A stretch of DNA of 64,000 nt from Aspidiotus rigidus (Eukaryota > Arthropoda > Insecta > Hemiptera > Diaspididae), in contig JAVHKY010000029.1 in assembly GCA_035079385.1 (NCBI GenBank), positions 434,001 to 498,000 on the forward strand. Direction: 5' to 3'. The notes below the pieces were generated by a model. The model was not told where the DNA came from. It saw only the letters and a program-made list of their open reading frames with translations, and did not search any database. Positions 48,339 to 58,714 of the stretch are shown in pieces (within the stretch, counting starts at the first letter, position 1; each line of letters begins with the position of its first letter). Position numbers and translations under genes: made by a program.

Positions 48339-50122
48339 TCACTCGGTAAAGTCACACGCGACAGTTTCCTCAGTAAGTTTGATTGTTTCGTGACCGATGT
48401 GTGTTTTGACGAATAAAATTGAACATTTGTTAGGCTTTGTACAGAGCGTTATTTCGGCTGGGCAGAAACCTCCTTTCTCGCATTTCTCCGCGCTCTCCTT
48501 CGACAACGAACACGTGAAAATGGTTCGACATGTGCCATCCGACTGAAGTTTTTTTGCATACTCCGTGAAACGTGCATAACTTTCGGTCTCGGTGTTCTTA
48601 CGCCATCTCGCAAAATCATCAATCGAATCGAAATCTATACATTCGATCATGATCGGACTGTCGTGGGCGTTGGTAAAATGCAGGTACATATTCAATTTAG
48701 TATCGTAGAACGAACATAACGGACAAGTTTTCTTGTCATAGGTCTTCAGCTCTTTCGAAAGTCCACAACAGAATTTAAAGTGCTCTTCTAACTCGTTTTC
48801 GGACGTAAAAACTAGATCACAGTTTACACAGGGCTATAAATGTAAAAACGTGGTAATAATAAGAATAATAATAACAGGATGATAACGATGTCATCGTGAA
48901 ACGCAATAATTAAATTTCACTCACTAAGATGGTAATATCGTCTGTTTCGACAATTACGGCAGACTGGTCGGATAAATTACTTTCATCGTCAAAGGCTAGC
49001 TCGGAGAGATCTGACAAGGCGACTTTCTCGATCTAAAAAATCACAAAATAAAAATTGCTTCATAAGAAACGTTCGAAAAACCAAGTCATTTTTGAATATT
49101 TTTTCTTTCTATTTTAGGATTCATTCTCATTTCTTAAATTATCATTGAAGAAGAGGATTTTCTAACAGAGTACAATGTTCAAGGACGAGAAATGATTGAA
49201 TGGGAATAGAAAAATATCCACATTTATCCTCGGATAACACTTTCAAAAAACAAGTTCTTCTAGGGTAATTTTTTTTCAGTATAAAAATTTGATTCCACAG
49301 CCTTGAATCCATGAACAGATTACCAAACATACAGTCTATCCAGAAAATTTGCTACCTTCATGCTAGGTTTCTGCAGCTCATCAATGTTCAATGATCTGTG
49401 AAAATGTTTCACATGTCTTTTACAATTATTCCATTTCGTGAATCCAGTATTACATTGGGGGCAGGTCTGTAAAGAAGCATAATATTAAATTTGTTCCCTT
49501 AATGACATGGAATAATCGATAAATTGTGAATTTACTAAGGCTCTTTCACTTACATATAACTTAGGACTTTGGTGAAGCATAGTTGAGATTAGGAACTTAT
49601 GAAAACGACGAATGTGCCGGAGGAGATTACTCTTGCGAGTAAACTTGCGGTCACAAGCTGGACATTCGTGACAATTTTCATATGATATTTGTTTGAGCGG
49701 TGGCGACAAATGCTTATGGAACTTTCGCACGTGTCTCCAAAGATTATTTTTTCGCGTGAAAATAAACTTACATTCTGGACAAACCTAAAAATGAAGAATG
49801 ATAACGTCAGCAAGCGTATTATAAACGAAAACAATAAATTTTCAAAAATTCTAACAAGATCTTCTAATTTTATTTCTTTCACATCGAAAGAGCTCGTGTC
49901 GTGATTCTTCTCAAGATGTTCGGCAAAATCTTCGGGAGCATCAAATTCTATCTGACAGTCTGTACATATCTGCACACAGTTCAAAATCATACATACGGTA
50001 AATTTCGGAATTGGGATACTTTTCGAGTGAATATTGCTCCTACTTACGAATCCAGGTTCCAGTTTACTGATGTACTCAAACTCACTGACTTCTACTTCGA
50101 GTGCAATCTCATCGTCTGCCAT
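48339..50122 (-). CDS. C2H2 zinc-finger protein with a MULE-type C-terminal module
   Basis: Exons (minus) are 50122-50048, 49969-49856, 49784-49554, 49466-49356, 49032-48925 and 48833-48339. All are phase 0 with GT-AG junctions, giving 377 residues. C2H2 fingers occur in exon 2 (CTDCQIEFDAPEDFAEHLEK), twice in exon 3 (CPECKFIFTRKNNLWRHVRK and CPACDRKFTRKSNLLRHIRR), in exon 4 (CPQCNTGFTKWNNCKRHVKH) and in exon 6 (CPLCSFYDTKLNMYLHFTNA). Exon 5 is acidic. The last 105 or so residues contain DSIDDFARWRKNTETES, then cysteine-spaced sequence, then GFCPAEITLC and KTHIGHE. This is the order seen in the N-terminal leader of MULE/FLYWCH-type transposases and in host proteins derived from them; the catalytic core that would follow is absent. 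The role is probably DNA binding. The gene is head-to-head with MSL2, about 1 kb apart. Confidence 0.85.
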
Positions 50123-51146
50123 TTTTGGAAGCAATTCGAAAATCGCTTCCAGTTTATTTATTTCGTACGTTTTCTTTGAATTACTCGCAATACGTTAATC
50201 AGTAATTTCAGGGAGAAAAATCTAATTCCCTGAAACTTATGACCGGAACTTCAACCATGTATTTTCAGTTCACGGTGATGTACGGCTTCTCGCGTAAGTC
50301 TAAAGAAATTTAGAGTTAGGATAGTAATGAATTGGAGAAGCTCGCACGAGTATTACTATTTGTTTCGATAGAGATCCAAAACGAAGGAAGCCTGAACGAA
50401 AGTTTTCCTACTAGAGGATAATATAGAAAGTTCTCAAAGCAACCCAAACTTCGAAGTTTAAAGATTTATTGGTTGTTTGATGATGTCCTTATCATAACAA
50501 CTTTTATCAAACTAATGTCATACGCGGCGCGCGCAAAAGAGAGTAACGGTAGAAGAAAACGATCATAGCGCTCCCTATGGATACCCACGAGGAGCTAAGT
50601 CAGGAAGCCAAGATTTTTTTGGTGGTACCCAGCCGTATCCGTAGCTCGTCAAAGCATTTTTTTTTTACAAAAAATAACCAACGAATACGAAATCGTCTTG
50701 AGCTCCCAACTACGAACTATCTAACGAACCATTTACCGGCGACCATTTGACCAGTTATAATGAATTGATCGATTAGAATCACAGATCACTTCAAAATTTT
50801 CACCATTCGTAAATTTGTAAGTAGGTACTTATTCTTGATCTTGACTCTGAAGTATCTTTGAAAGCTGGATAATAGTTATAGAAGAACTTATGTTTTGCGA
50901 TAAAACGAAAGGTTGAACGGAACGAATAATGTAATGACCGAGATCACGCGCAATGTGGTAATTATTATTATAGCGCACTAGAACAGAAAACCGATTGAAG
51001 CCTGCTCCATTGCCAAGGTACGATTCAGTTCAAAACGTGAAATTGTCACCATTATGTTGGTAATTGTTATTGTTTTTCGAAGTTAGTTGATGCTTTCTCT
51101 ATCTCTGTTTTTAGCAGTTCACGGTTATTTGAAACGCTTTTGGACA
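50123..51146. promoter_or_regulatory. shared upstream region of the C2H2-MULE gene and MSL2
   Basis: About 1 kb separates the two divergent start codons. A pyrimidine-rich TTTTTAGCAG acceptor at about 51117 and a donor-like AAG|GTACGA at about 51018 suggest a small intron in the MSL2 5' UTR. No core promoter motif can be fixed. Confidence 0.45.
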
Positions 51147-54100
51147 ATGAATGCGATAAAGCTCTACGTTTCTGCCGCTCGTTTGATTCTTGAGAATGAG
51201 AATTACAATCAGTCAATTTGCACCGAGATAAACAATACACTTCCTCATCTGGAGCAATCACTTACGTGTATCGTTTGTCGGAATATCTTACGTGAACCTT
51301 ATTCACCTACAGACACTACTTGTCAACATCATGTATGTAAAACGTGCGTAGGAGGTCGTAAAAGACTGAAGCCATCGTGCAGCTGGTGTAAAGATTATAC
51401 GAAATACACGAAGAATACTCAGTTGCAGTGTTTAATCGCGTGTTATAAAGCTCTGTGCAATTACGTGAAACATTCAAACTTACTACATCAGTTGAACACC
51501 GTTTCTTTATCCACCGATGGTAATAGGAATATATTGAGCGTCGTACAGAAAGGTGCGGAATTATCATTACACAATCGTGAATTCAAAATCAAGGCGGAAA
51601 GCTGTGATGAAGATGAGCAAGTGAACGACGTGCGTTACCGTCATCATACCAGGCGCGATAGTTCAAATTCACCTCATAATCACGTACTCGAAAACGCCTC
51701 TAGCGAAAGTAGCAATACCAACGATGTTCCGCGAATTCGAGTGAGACAAGATTTGTCTCGAATATCTCCTTCTGGAACTGATAAACTCGCAAACTCTGAC
51801 AATACCAAAGTGTCCAGTATTCATAATTCATCCAGACTAAGAAGTGGTTCTGATCATACCAATATCCCGACCAACCTCGATAAGTTGAGTGATTCTACAT
51901 CGGAGGAACTGAATCCAAAAACTGTGTATTCAGTTTCATTTACTGGAACTCGCAGTAAAATAATTTTAAAACGTAAGCACGTGAATTCTCGAAAAGATTT
52001 GAAGAAAAAAGAATCGAATCATCTTGAAAACAGGTTGCAAGCGTTGCATACAATAAGAACTTCCTCCAGTCAGTTACAGGTAAATAGTAATTTTTATCTG
52101 TCTGTTTGTCATGTGTTTTCATTCACATCTACGTAACGATCGATGTAATTTCTACTTTAGAATAATTGTTCCTTGAACGAGGGTCTCAGATTTCGCAGAA
52201 TTAAAGCTAAATCAGTAGCGAATTCGGATCGACCAAGTTGTAGATGCGGCAATGCAACGGCAAAACCCGGAAAGCTGACGTGCTGTGGTCAACGGTGCGC
52301 GTGTTATATGCAGAGCAAAGCCTGTACCGGTTGTCGATGTCGAGGATGTCGTAATCCCCATATGATCGACGGTGTAAAGGTGAGCTATGCAACGAAATTA
52401 TTTTGATATTTTTCATCATGAATTCCTAATATATGACCGGAATAACAGAAACCCGGTTTAGCGTTCCTCATTAAAATCAAAGATACGTGCATCATTGATA
52501 ACACTAAGTTGCGTTTCCCTGCTTGATCAATGATTACGCTGAGCCAGGTTTCTGTTGTCCCGGTCACGTATTATTTCATCGAAGGAATCGGTATGCATTT
52601 GTGTAAACTTTCTAGCGGAAATTTTAAGGAACTTGTGACGGACTGATAGGAAGAGATCGAGAAGAGCCTGACATGATGTCTTCAGATGTTCTGTAAAGCT
52701 CGATGAATGAAAAAAGTAATCCAATCTTCGAAAGATATGTATGACAAAGAAGACGAGAGAAGTCGGTGAGATGAAAAGCTTGAATGGAAATTTCAAAAGA
52801 AAGATACGACAAATGTTTCCCCGAGATGACATAGTATCCATATTTTGTCTGTATTAAATTATAGGTGTTTCAAAAAATTTCCAACTCCTCATGTATCAGA
52901 AATGGTTCCAAGAGTTGGATATGATTCGATAGCTCTAACCGAAAAAGTCAATTTTGGAGTGAGTAAAAGACTATGAGTAGAGTGAAGAGAAAAACTCGAA
53001 AATTCTAGCGCAGTGAATTGAGGTAATGATTCTTCGAGAGAGAAGAATATTTTTTAAAACGTAAACGATATTTGAAATGGGTGTTTACGATTCAAAGTGA
53101 TACTTCGAGATTCATTGAACTCATCGAATTTCAATTTCAAGATTTTTATCGAATCTCTCTGCCCGCAAGGAATGATATTTATCAGTGGAAGTCCAGAAGT
53201 TCATTTTATTAGAAGATAAAAATTTGATCTTCACTGATAGAACATATTTCAAGAGCCTGAACATTCAGAAAATACATTCCTGGCACTTGAGTATTTTTCT
53301 TGCTAATTCACTTTCTTGGTGACCATGAACGTGGGACACGTCAATCTTCGCTAAATGTTTCTTTCTTTAAGAACTATTGAATGAATCTGAAAGTACACAA
53401 ATTTACAAAGACCGAAATATTTCATAAATAATCGAGCAATTATTGCGAATTTCAATATATTTCCAAGTCTGCTATTTTGTAGAAATCGTTGAGATTTTGG
53501 CACGTAGTTATTTGTAATAAGATGAGAAATTTTTATTGGGAGAAATGTGGCCTCTACGTTGCAAGCCATTATTGGAATTATATTCGTAAAACGACGTTTA
53601 CAAAATTGCGGAAAACTTTACCGACCGACACTGGCTTTGAACCTACACTACTTTATCTTCAAATCGAATCGGTCAGTAAGTTTTGTGCGAGTTTGTAAAC
53701 ATTGTTTTATAATTTCAGAGAATCTTATCTTCATTGTGTATTGAAATTCTCTTTGAACGTGTTTCGGCAGGTGGCCGTCTTCAGATTTTTTGTTTGCTGG
53801 AGATGGTCGTGTGCCGAAAAGGCGTTGAAATAGAATTTTAACAGTAAAGATTTTTCATCTTATTCATTATAATGTCGTACCCTGACGTGAACGAACAAAT
53901 AAGATGTAACGCAGTTATTTAATGAAAGAAGTCACGTTTTTTCGAGCTTCCTCCGTTGAAATTCATGAAACGAGATTAAGCCCCTGCGTATGTAAAAATG
54001 GTGTTGTTCAATAGGAACTGAAAAATCTGGTTTTTAAAAATAATTTGACGCATTGAATCAGCTTTTTAATTTTTGGTTTCTTCTTATCAATAACTTCTAT

Positions 54101-54928
54101 TTCGTCACTTCCAATTTTCTAATATTCGTGAATATTTTTTTTTTCTTTCTATCTGTTTAGTCTTCCTAGTCCTCTTTAGACGATTAGAAGAACGGTGAGC
54201 GGACACTGCTGAGCAAAGAAGAAATTGCGAAGAAATTGAATGAATGACATCTTCTTGCTCAGCAGTGCAATGGGTTCATTCGCAGTACAAAATTTGAAAT
54301 TACCTTGAGGTTTTGACTTTTTTGTGATTTTTTGAAACCAAAAATTAACGAATAACTTGATTGTATTTTTTCTTATTTATCTTTATAATTTCCAAAGAGT
54401 ATTAACGCCTATTGTGCTTGTATTTTTTGAAATTCGGTATTATTCTTAATTCAATCTTTGTTTCCAAATAACTTCGAGATTATTCAGTTAGAATTTACGT
54501 CTTTTTTAGTATTCTTTTCATTTTGATCTCTATAATATCCGTAAAAATCAAACAATTGAAAATGAATTGTTACAAATTTATTTTTGCGAGCTTCTCTATA
54601 ACTTTGATGATCATGATTTCTCTCATTGTACTATTTGTATCAATTTCCAATCCTTGAAATGCCGAAGCGTAGGTAAACAAAGTCTATAAAATTCCAAACT
54701 TATTGATATTGTTCATGCAAGCATTATAATTTGTCCTTTTGTTCAATATATTTTATTTTTCTTACTACATTGCAGGTGCTTGGGAGGTTTACAAAAGACG
54801 ATTCTCCAGAACCAACTTTGATAACAAGTGACGTCACTAGTTTTCCAGATTTGAGTGCTCATTTCCTCAATGAACAAATGAATCAAGTGCTTCCCAGCAG
54901 TAACACAAGTGTGTTAAATACTAGTTAG
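51147..54928 (+). CDS. MSL2: male-specific-lethal 2 E3 ubiquitin ligase
   Basis: MSL2 is the RING subunit of the MSL chromatin complex (H4K16 acetylation; dosage compensation in flies) and ubiquitinates histone H2B. Exons are 51147-52079, 52161-52379 and 54776-54928, all phase 0, giving 434 residues. The start MNAIKLYVSAARLILENE aligns with the conserved N-terminus. The RING is at about 41-83 (CIVCRNILREPYSP, CQHHVCKTC, PSCSWCKDY). The DNA-binding CXC domain is at about 338-375 (CRCGNATAKPGKLTCCGQRC, then CACYMQSKACTGCRCRGCRN). The linker is Ser/Asn-rich and poorly conserved, as usual. The 2.4-kb second intron holds a 133-bp hairpin repeat. The C-terminal tail is short and acidic/Ser-rich. 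Whether it serves dosage compensation here cannot be told from sequence. Confidence 0.95.
52434..52566. repeat. 133-bp hairpin repeat in MSL2 intron 2
   Basis: The left arm TGACCGGAATAACAGAAACC and onward (52434-52465) pairs with the complement of the right arm ending GTTTCTGTTGTCCCGGTCA (52536-52566), with a few mismatches. It is a miniature foldback element, 55 bp downstream of the exon 2 donor. Confidence 0.65.
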
Positions 54929-55545
54929 TTGTCATCTGCTGCTCTGTTATTTGGAACCAGTACTTGTAAACAGAATCAGTACATCGTATTTGAGTGAGTG
55001 AAATTAATTCTAATTAAACCCAAGATCAACGTATGAAGTTCTTGTGCGGTCATGAAAAAGTGAATGCCTAATTATAAGACTGAATCAATTGCTGAAAATA
55101 TCCTTCTTGTATCAGTGTAACAATATTAGGTAAACTTCTAAGCTGGAGTAAGAATGTTGGGTCAAGTCTCTTGAGACCATAAGTTGATATGTTGTTTTTC
55201 AATAGTTTGTATATCATTGTTTGGAGTTTCATGTTCTACTCAAATCTTTCTGTGTTTGAAATTCACAGAGTTTGGACAATAGAATTACAAGATCGGTAAA
55301 GTTGCAAAAACCACATACAGTATACATATAAGCAATATTTGTCACGCCTCTAGCCTTATAATTTTATCAAAGGGTATCAAAATTTGGGGGAAAATCGGTT
55401 CCCAAGTAAATTGTTCCTCATTTTCATATCTTCAAACATCTGTACATCATGAGTTTTTTTTTCTTTTTTTTTCTTCTTCTTTTGTATTGTGCTGAATCGC
55501 CGCTTCTTGTATTCTTGTTTCAATTAGTCTGTGTTTTTTATTTGC
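54929..55545. other. MSL2 3' UTR and intergenic DNA
   Basis: No gene seen. Probably 3' UTR of MSL2 followed by T-rich DNA. Confidence 0.5.
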
Positions 55546-56010
55546 ATTTCTTCAGCACATTTGATTGTTATTGGGTAAACTATTACTCCTTTTAGCAAGT
55601 CCAACTAGAATCAATGCGTTTTTTAATTTTACGGTCATCCATCATAGAGAAATATACTCACAGAGAGTAACAAAATAAATACAAGAACCGCGGTTCTTGT
55701 ATTTGTTTTTTTACTCTCTGTGAGTATATTTCTCCAAGTCCAACTACTTTGGCTGGGCTACTTAGAGTTTAAATGCATATCTATAAAACCAATGACTGCT
55801 AGTTTGAGCGGTAAATCTGGTAAAATAAGCCTACCAATGTAATCAAAAAAACAATTATCTTGACTATCAACTCTCTTTGGAATCACTTCCTCCGTGGACA
55901 TGGTTGATAACATAGTAGTTTCTAAAATGAAAATTGCATCCATTGCCTAATATAATAAGTGTTCGATATTTCTTCAGCACATTTGATTGTTATTGAGCAA
56001 ACTATTGTTC
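55546..56010. repeat. pair of 40-bp direct repeats
   Basis: ATTTCTTCAGCACATTTGAT and the next 20 or so bases occur at about 55546-55584 and again at about 55968-56010, with two or three substitutions. They bracket the perfect palindrome at 55649-55736. Repeated insertions or a decayed composite element would explain this. Confidence 0.6.
55649..55736. repeat. 88-bp loop-free palindrome
   Basis: Two 44-base arms meet at CCGCGG (centre between 55692 and 55693) with no loop. The outer part reads GAGAAATATACTCACAGAGA, then an A-rich stretch and CAAGAACCGCGGTTCTTG in the middle. Only one or two mismatches occur in the A/T-rich part. The 12 bases CAAGTCCAACTA follow it at about 55737 and also occur at about 55596, so a somewhat larger unit may have been inserted. 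Confidence 0.8.
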
Positions 56011-56844
56011 CTGCTGTTTGGAAGAAGGCTATCCACACTTGCCTTTTGAATTCAGTCGGACATTGAGTACACGGTGCACGCCTGCCGCCCCAAACGCTAT
56101 CCCTGACTGGAACTATATCCAACCCTGGCCTGGTCGCCCCAAAGGGAATTTCGAGGTGAAATGTGACTTCTATAAGGAAGGGCCGGTATCATAGTTATTA
56201 AGGGCGCTGCTTAGTGCTAAACCGGACGGCCAGCTATAATGCGCAGAAGTTTACTGCTGCGTCTTTCGCACCTGTGGTACAACATGGTTGAAACCGTTTG
56301 CCAATTAGCCACGATCTTTTACTCGCTTATCCCCGTATATTGCGACTGATACTCACGCCACATCGCAGATAATCCATGAGACCAGACACCACAATATGAT
56401 AAAACTCCAAGTATGGTAGATATCAGTTGGATGGTTCTCAAAACATACCATGTGTGTTCAGTTTGAGAAGTGGTAAGGCGGTGTGAAAATTTATTTTTTT
56501 CTTTTTCTATCACGTCAACGGCGGATCTCGCCGTCATTCTTTCAATTGTCACTAGTTTTCAAAATCACAGTACTCACTCTCTTGCTTGTGTATTTTTTTT
56601 CTGTCTTTTCCGCGGTATTTTTCAATGTCGATAATTTCATAGAAAATCAGGAGGAAAATCTAATCAACCTTACTGAAAATTAATCAATTGGAACTTACAA
56701 AAATTGAGTTAGAAACATTGTTTTTGTTTTTACAATAATAATTGAACACAAAAAAACATGTACATAATAATTGAAGATGATAAAACAGGAAAATATTTGT
56801 ACAATTATAATCAGGACACAAGCGATTAATTATTGCACAAATTG

Positions 56845-57708
56845 ATTGATATAACTTGTCTGGGACTCGCAGATATCTATACAATGCAATGCTGAGTTTT
56901 CATATGATTGTTGTTTGTATCCTAATCTCTCTATAGTACTTCGGCCATCTACAATAGCGCATTGAAAGGCTGCATATTCCCTTCATGGCAGCGCCCAATG
57001 CAGTACAGACAAGCATGCTAGGTTTGGCGATATTCTAACTCGGACGCCAACTCTCAATAACGGCTTTCCAGGTACGAGAGTGAACTTCACAAAAACGCGA
57101 ACTGACGAAGAAGATCCGTTAACATCATCGACATACCCTTCATACTCGCGATCCATTTGAATTAAGAAAGACACAGTTTCGATCACGACAAGAAAGAATC
57201 ACACAAAAGAAATCGCAGACAGAGAGGAATCAACAACGGCAACAAGTTCGACTCACACAAAATTAAGACAGTAAGAACGTACCATATTTTTCCTGGAATA
57301 TTCACTCGAATCGAACAAGGCCTAACCCCTCGTAACACACGGAAGCCAATCATTAATTACAGGTTTTTTGAAAAAGTCAGCAATTCTCAATCAACACGCG
57401 CCTTTGGATCTCGCGATTAACGCAAATTGTGACCAGAAACCGTTATAATTCATCAATTTATCAAAATAATTTACGTTCCCCTGACCAAGGTATCTAAGTC
57501 AGCAGAATCATATTACATCCTGTATTTTGAATCCTTCATTCATTTTCAAAGGTACGTTCATTTTATCAATACATTAATTGATATAACATGTCTGTGACTC
57601 GCAGATATGTATACAAGGCTTGAGTTTTCATAGGATTGTTGCTTGTATCCTAATCTCTCTATAGTACTTCGGCCATCTACAATAGCGCATCCCAAGGCTG
57701 CACATTCC
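56845..57708. repeat. pair of ~135-bp direct repeats
   Basis: The first copy is at about 56845-56980 and the second at about 57576-57708. Shared blocks include TTGATATAAC, GACTCGCAGATAT, TGTATCCTAATCTCTCTATA and GTACTTCGGCCATCTACAAT, with small substitutions and indels between. They could be diverged terminal repeats of a 0.86-kb element or two separate insertions. Confidence 0.65.
56983..57186 (-). CDS. small unrecognised open frame between direct repeats
   Basis: A 67-codon minus-strand frame reads MDREYEGYVDDVNGSSSSVR from an internal Met and continues with a beta-rich segment (VFVKFTLVPGKPLLRVGVRV). The composition is protein-like, and it lies between two direct repeats, so it may be part of a mobile element. 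I recognise no domain and see no splice support. Confidence 0.25.
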   Translation of the reverse strand: MIETVSFLIQMDREYEGYVDDVNGSSSSVRVFVKFTLVPGKPLLRVGVRVRISPNLACLSVLHWALP

Positions 57709-58260
57709 TGGCGAAATAAAGTCACACTGTATTACTTATCTTCATAGTATTTTCAGGGGGTACCTATTATCAAATATGCTGATACCATTTTATTTTCAAA
57801 AGTCTGGTTCATCTGATCTCGCCAAAGTGCTACATTTTGTTCTCAAATTGTCTTCAGAGGACAGGGGTTTTCTTCAGGAGTTCATCAAAACACAAATAAG
57901 TCAGAAAGATAATAAAAAGACAATAAGGAAGCTTACAAGCAAAATATATACAAAACACCTGTCTGTAGTTATGCTTTCCTTTGTAATTTAAATTGGTGAT
58001 CACAAATGTTCTTTCCACTTCCCCCCAAATCTCTTCATCATCGCCCCTGATTCTGTCGCATCACTCAATGTCCACTCGCACTTCATCGCATCCATTCTCA
58101 ACGTTATTCAATGTGAAAATGTTTTTGTAGTAGTGAGTTTACATTCGCTTTCCATGCACACTCCGAATGCAGAAATCAATTGATAAGTTATTCAACTATT
58201 TCTTCCTTTCATTATGATGATGAAATGAATGATACTTACAAATTCGTCAAACAAACGCTT

Positions 58261-58446
58261 TTACTTCATCACATTTCCTTCAAGTGCTTTCAGTTTAGCC
58301 AATGTTTTGCACGACAAATTAAATTTTTGTTTCAAATCACTTATAATGTTCTTCTTGATAGGCGTTCTTCTTTTTGACGGCGTAGATGTTTCTTGGGAGT
58401 CAGATTTTGTAGGCGTTTTCTGGATTCTCTTTCTGGGTGTCCACAT
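58261..58446 (-). CDS. basic Ser/Thr/Lys-rich frame, possible THAP-protein fragment
   Basis: A 61-codon minus-strand frame begins MWTPRKRIQKTPTKSDSQET. It continues with TPIKKNIISDLKQKFNLSCK, a spacing seen in the linker and coiled coil that follow a THAP zinc finger. No THAP finger is visible here. It lies 3' of the orphan exon at 58540-58714 on the same strand but beyond that exon's AATAAA. It is probably a transposon or host THAP fragment; this is tentative. Confidence 0.25.
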   Translation of the reverse strand: MWTPRKRIQKTPTKSDSQETSTPSKRRTPIKKNIISDLKQKFNLSCKTLAKLKALEGNVMK

Positions 58447-58539
58447 GCATGTACAGTGAAAAAGCTAGACGAAAGGTTTTCACGTGAAGTTTCAATGTAT
58501 GACACAAAAATAATGTTTTATTTAGCGTCAAGGGCACTA

Positions 58540-58714
58540 TTATAACCCGATTAAGTCAATGAAGCTCTGCATTCGCTCCTGCGGTGCTCTCATCCACTTC
58601 ATGTCGTTCTTAATTTCCATTACATCCCGTATGATTTCGATCATGTCGGTTTGCAGAAGGTCTAATTTGAAAAGGCAATGGTCTTGATTTTTCAATCTAT
58701 TACGTTTCATCTCT
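58540..58714 (-). CDS. orphan terminal exon of an unidentified gene
   Basis: The minus-strand acceptor TTCTTTTAG (ends 58715) leads into a frame MKRNRLKNQDHCLFKLDLLQ, which continues TDMIEIIRDVMEIKNDMKWM and ends DLIGL with TAA at 58540-58542. AATAAA follows about 16 nt later (58519-58524). The helical, charged sequence and complete acceptor-stop-poly(A) arrangement look like a true last exon. The ATG at 58710 could also be a start. No upstream exon was identified in 58.7-60.9 kb and no family is recognised. Confidence 0.45.

Noticed and set aside
54203..54267. Short inverted repeat CACTGCTGAGCAA / TTGCTCAGCAGTG in MSL2 intron 2
   Set aside because: A 13-base stem with a 39-base loop is weak evidence for a mobile element or a structured RNA.
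55758..55943. Minus-strand frame ending in a BESS-like helix (CFFDYIGRLILPDLPLKLAV)
   Set aside because: Only one weak, short resemblance and no partner MADF domain nearby; not enough to call a gene.
56319..56552. Minus-strand frame possibly from a LINE reverse transcriptase
   Set aside because: The YCGVWSHGL wording is only faintly reminiscent of such proteins and no catalytic motif is present.
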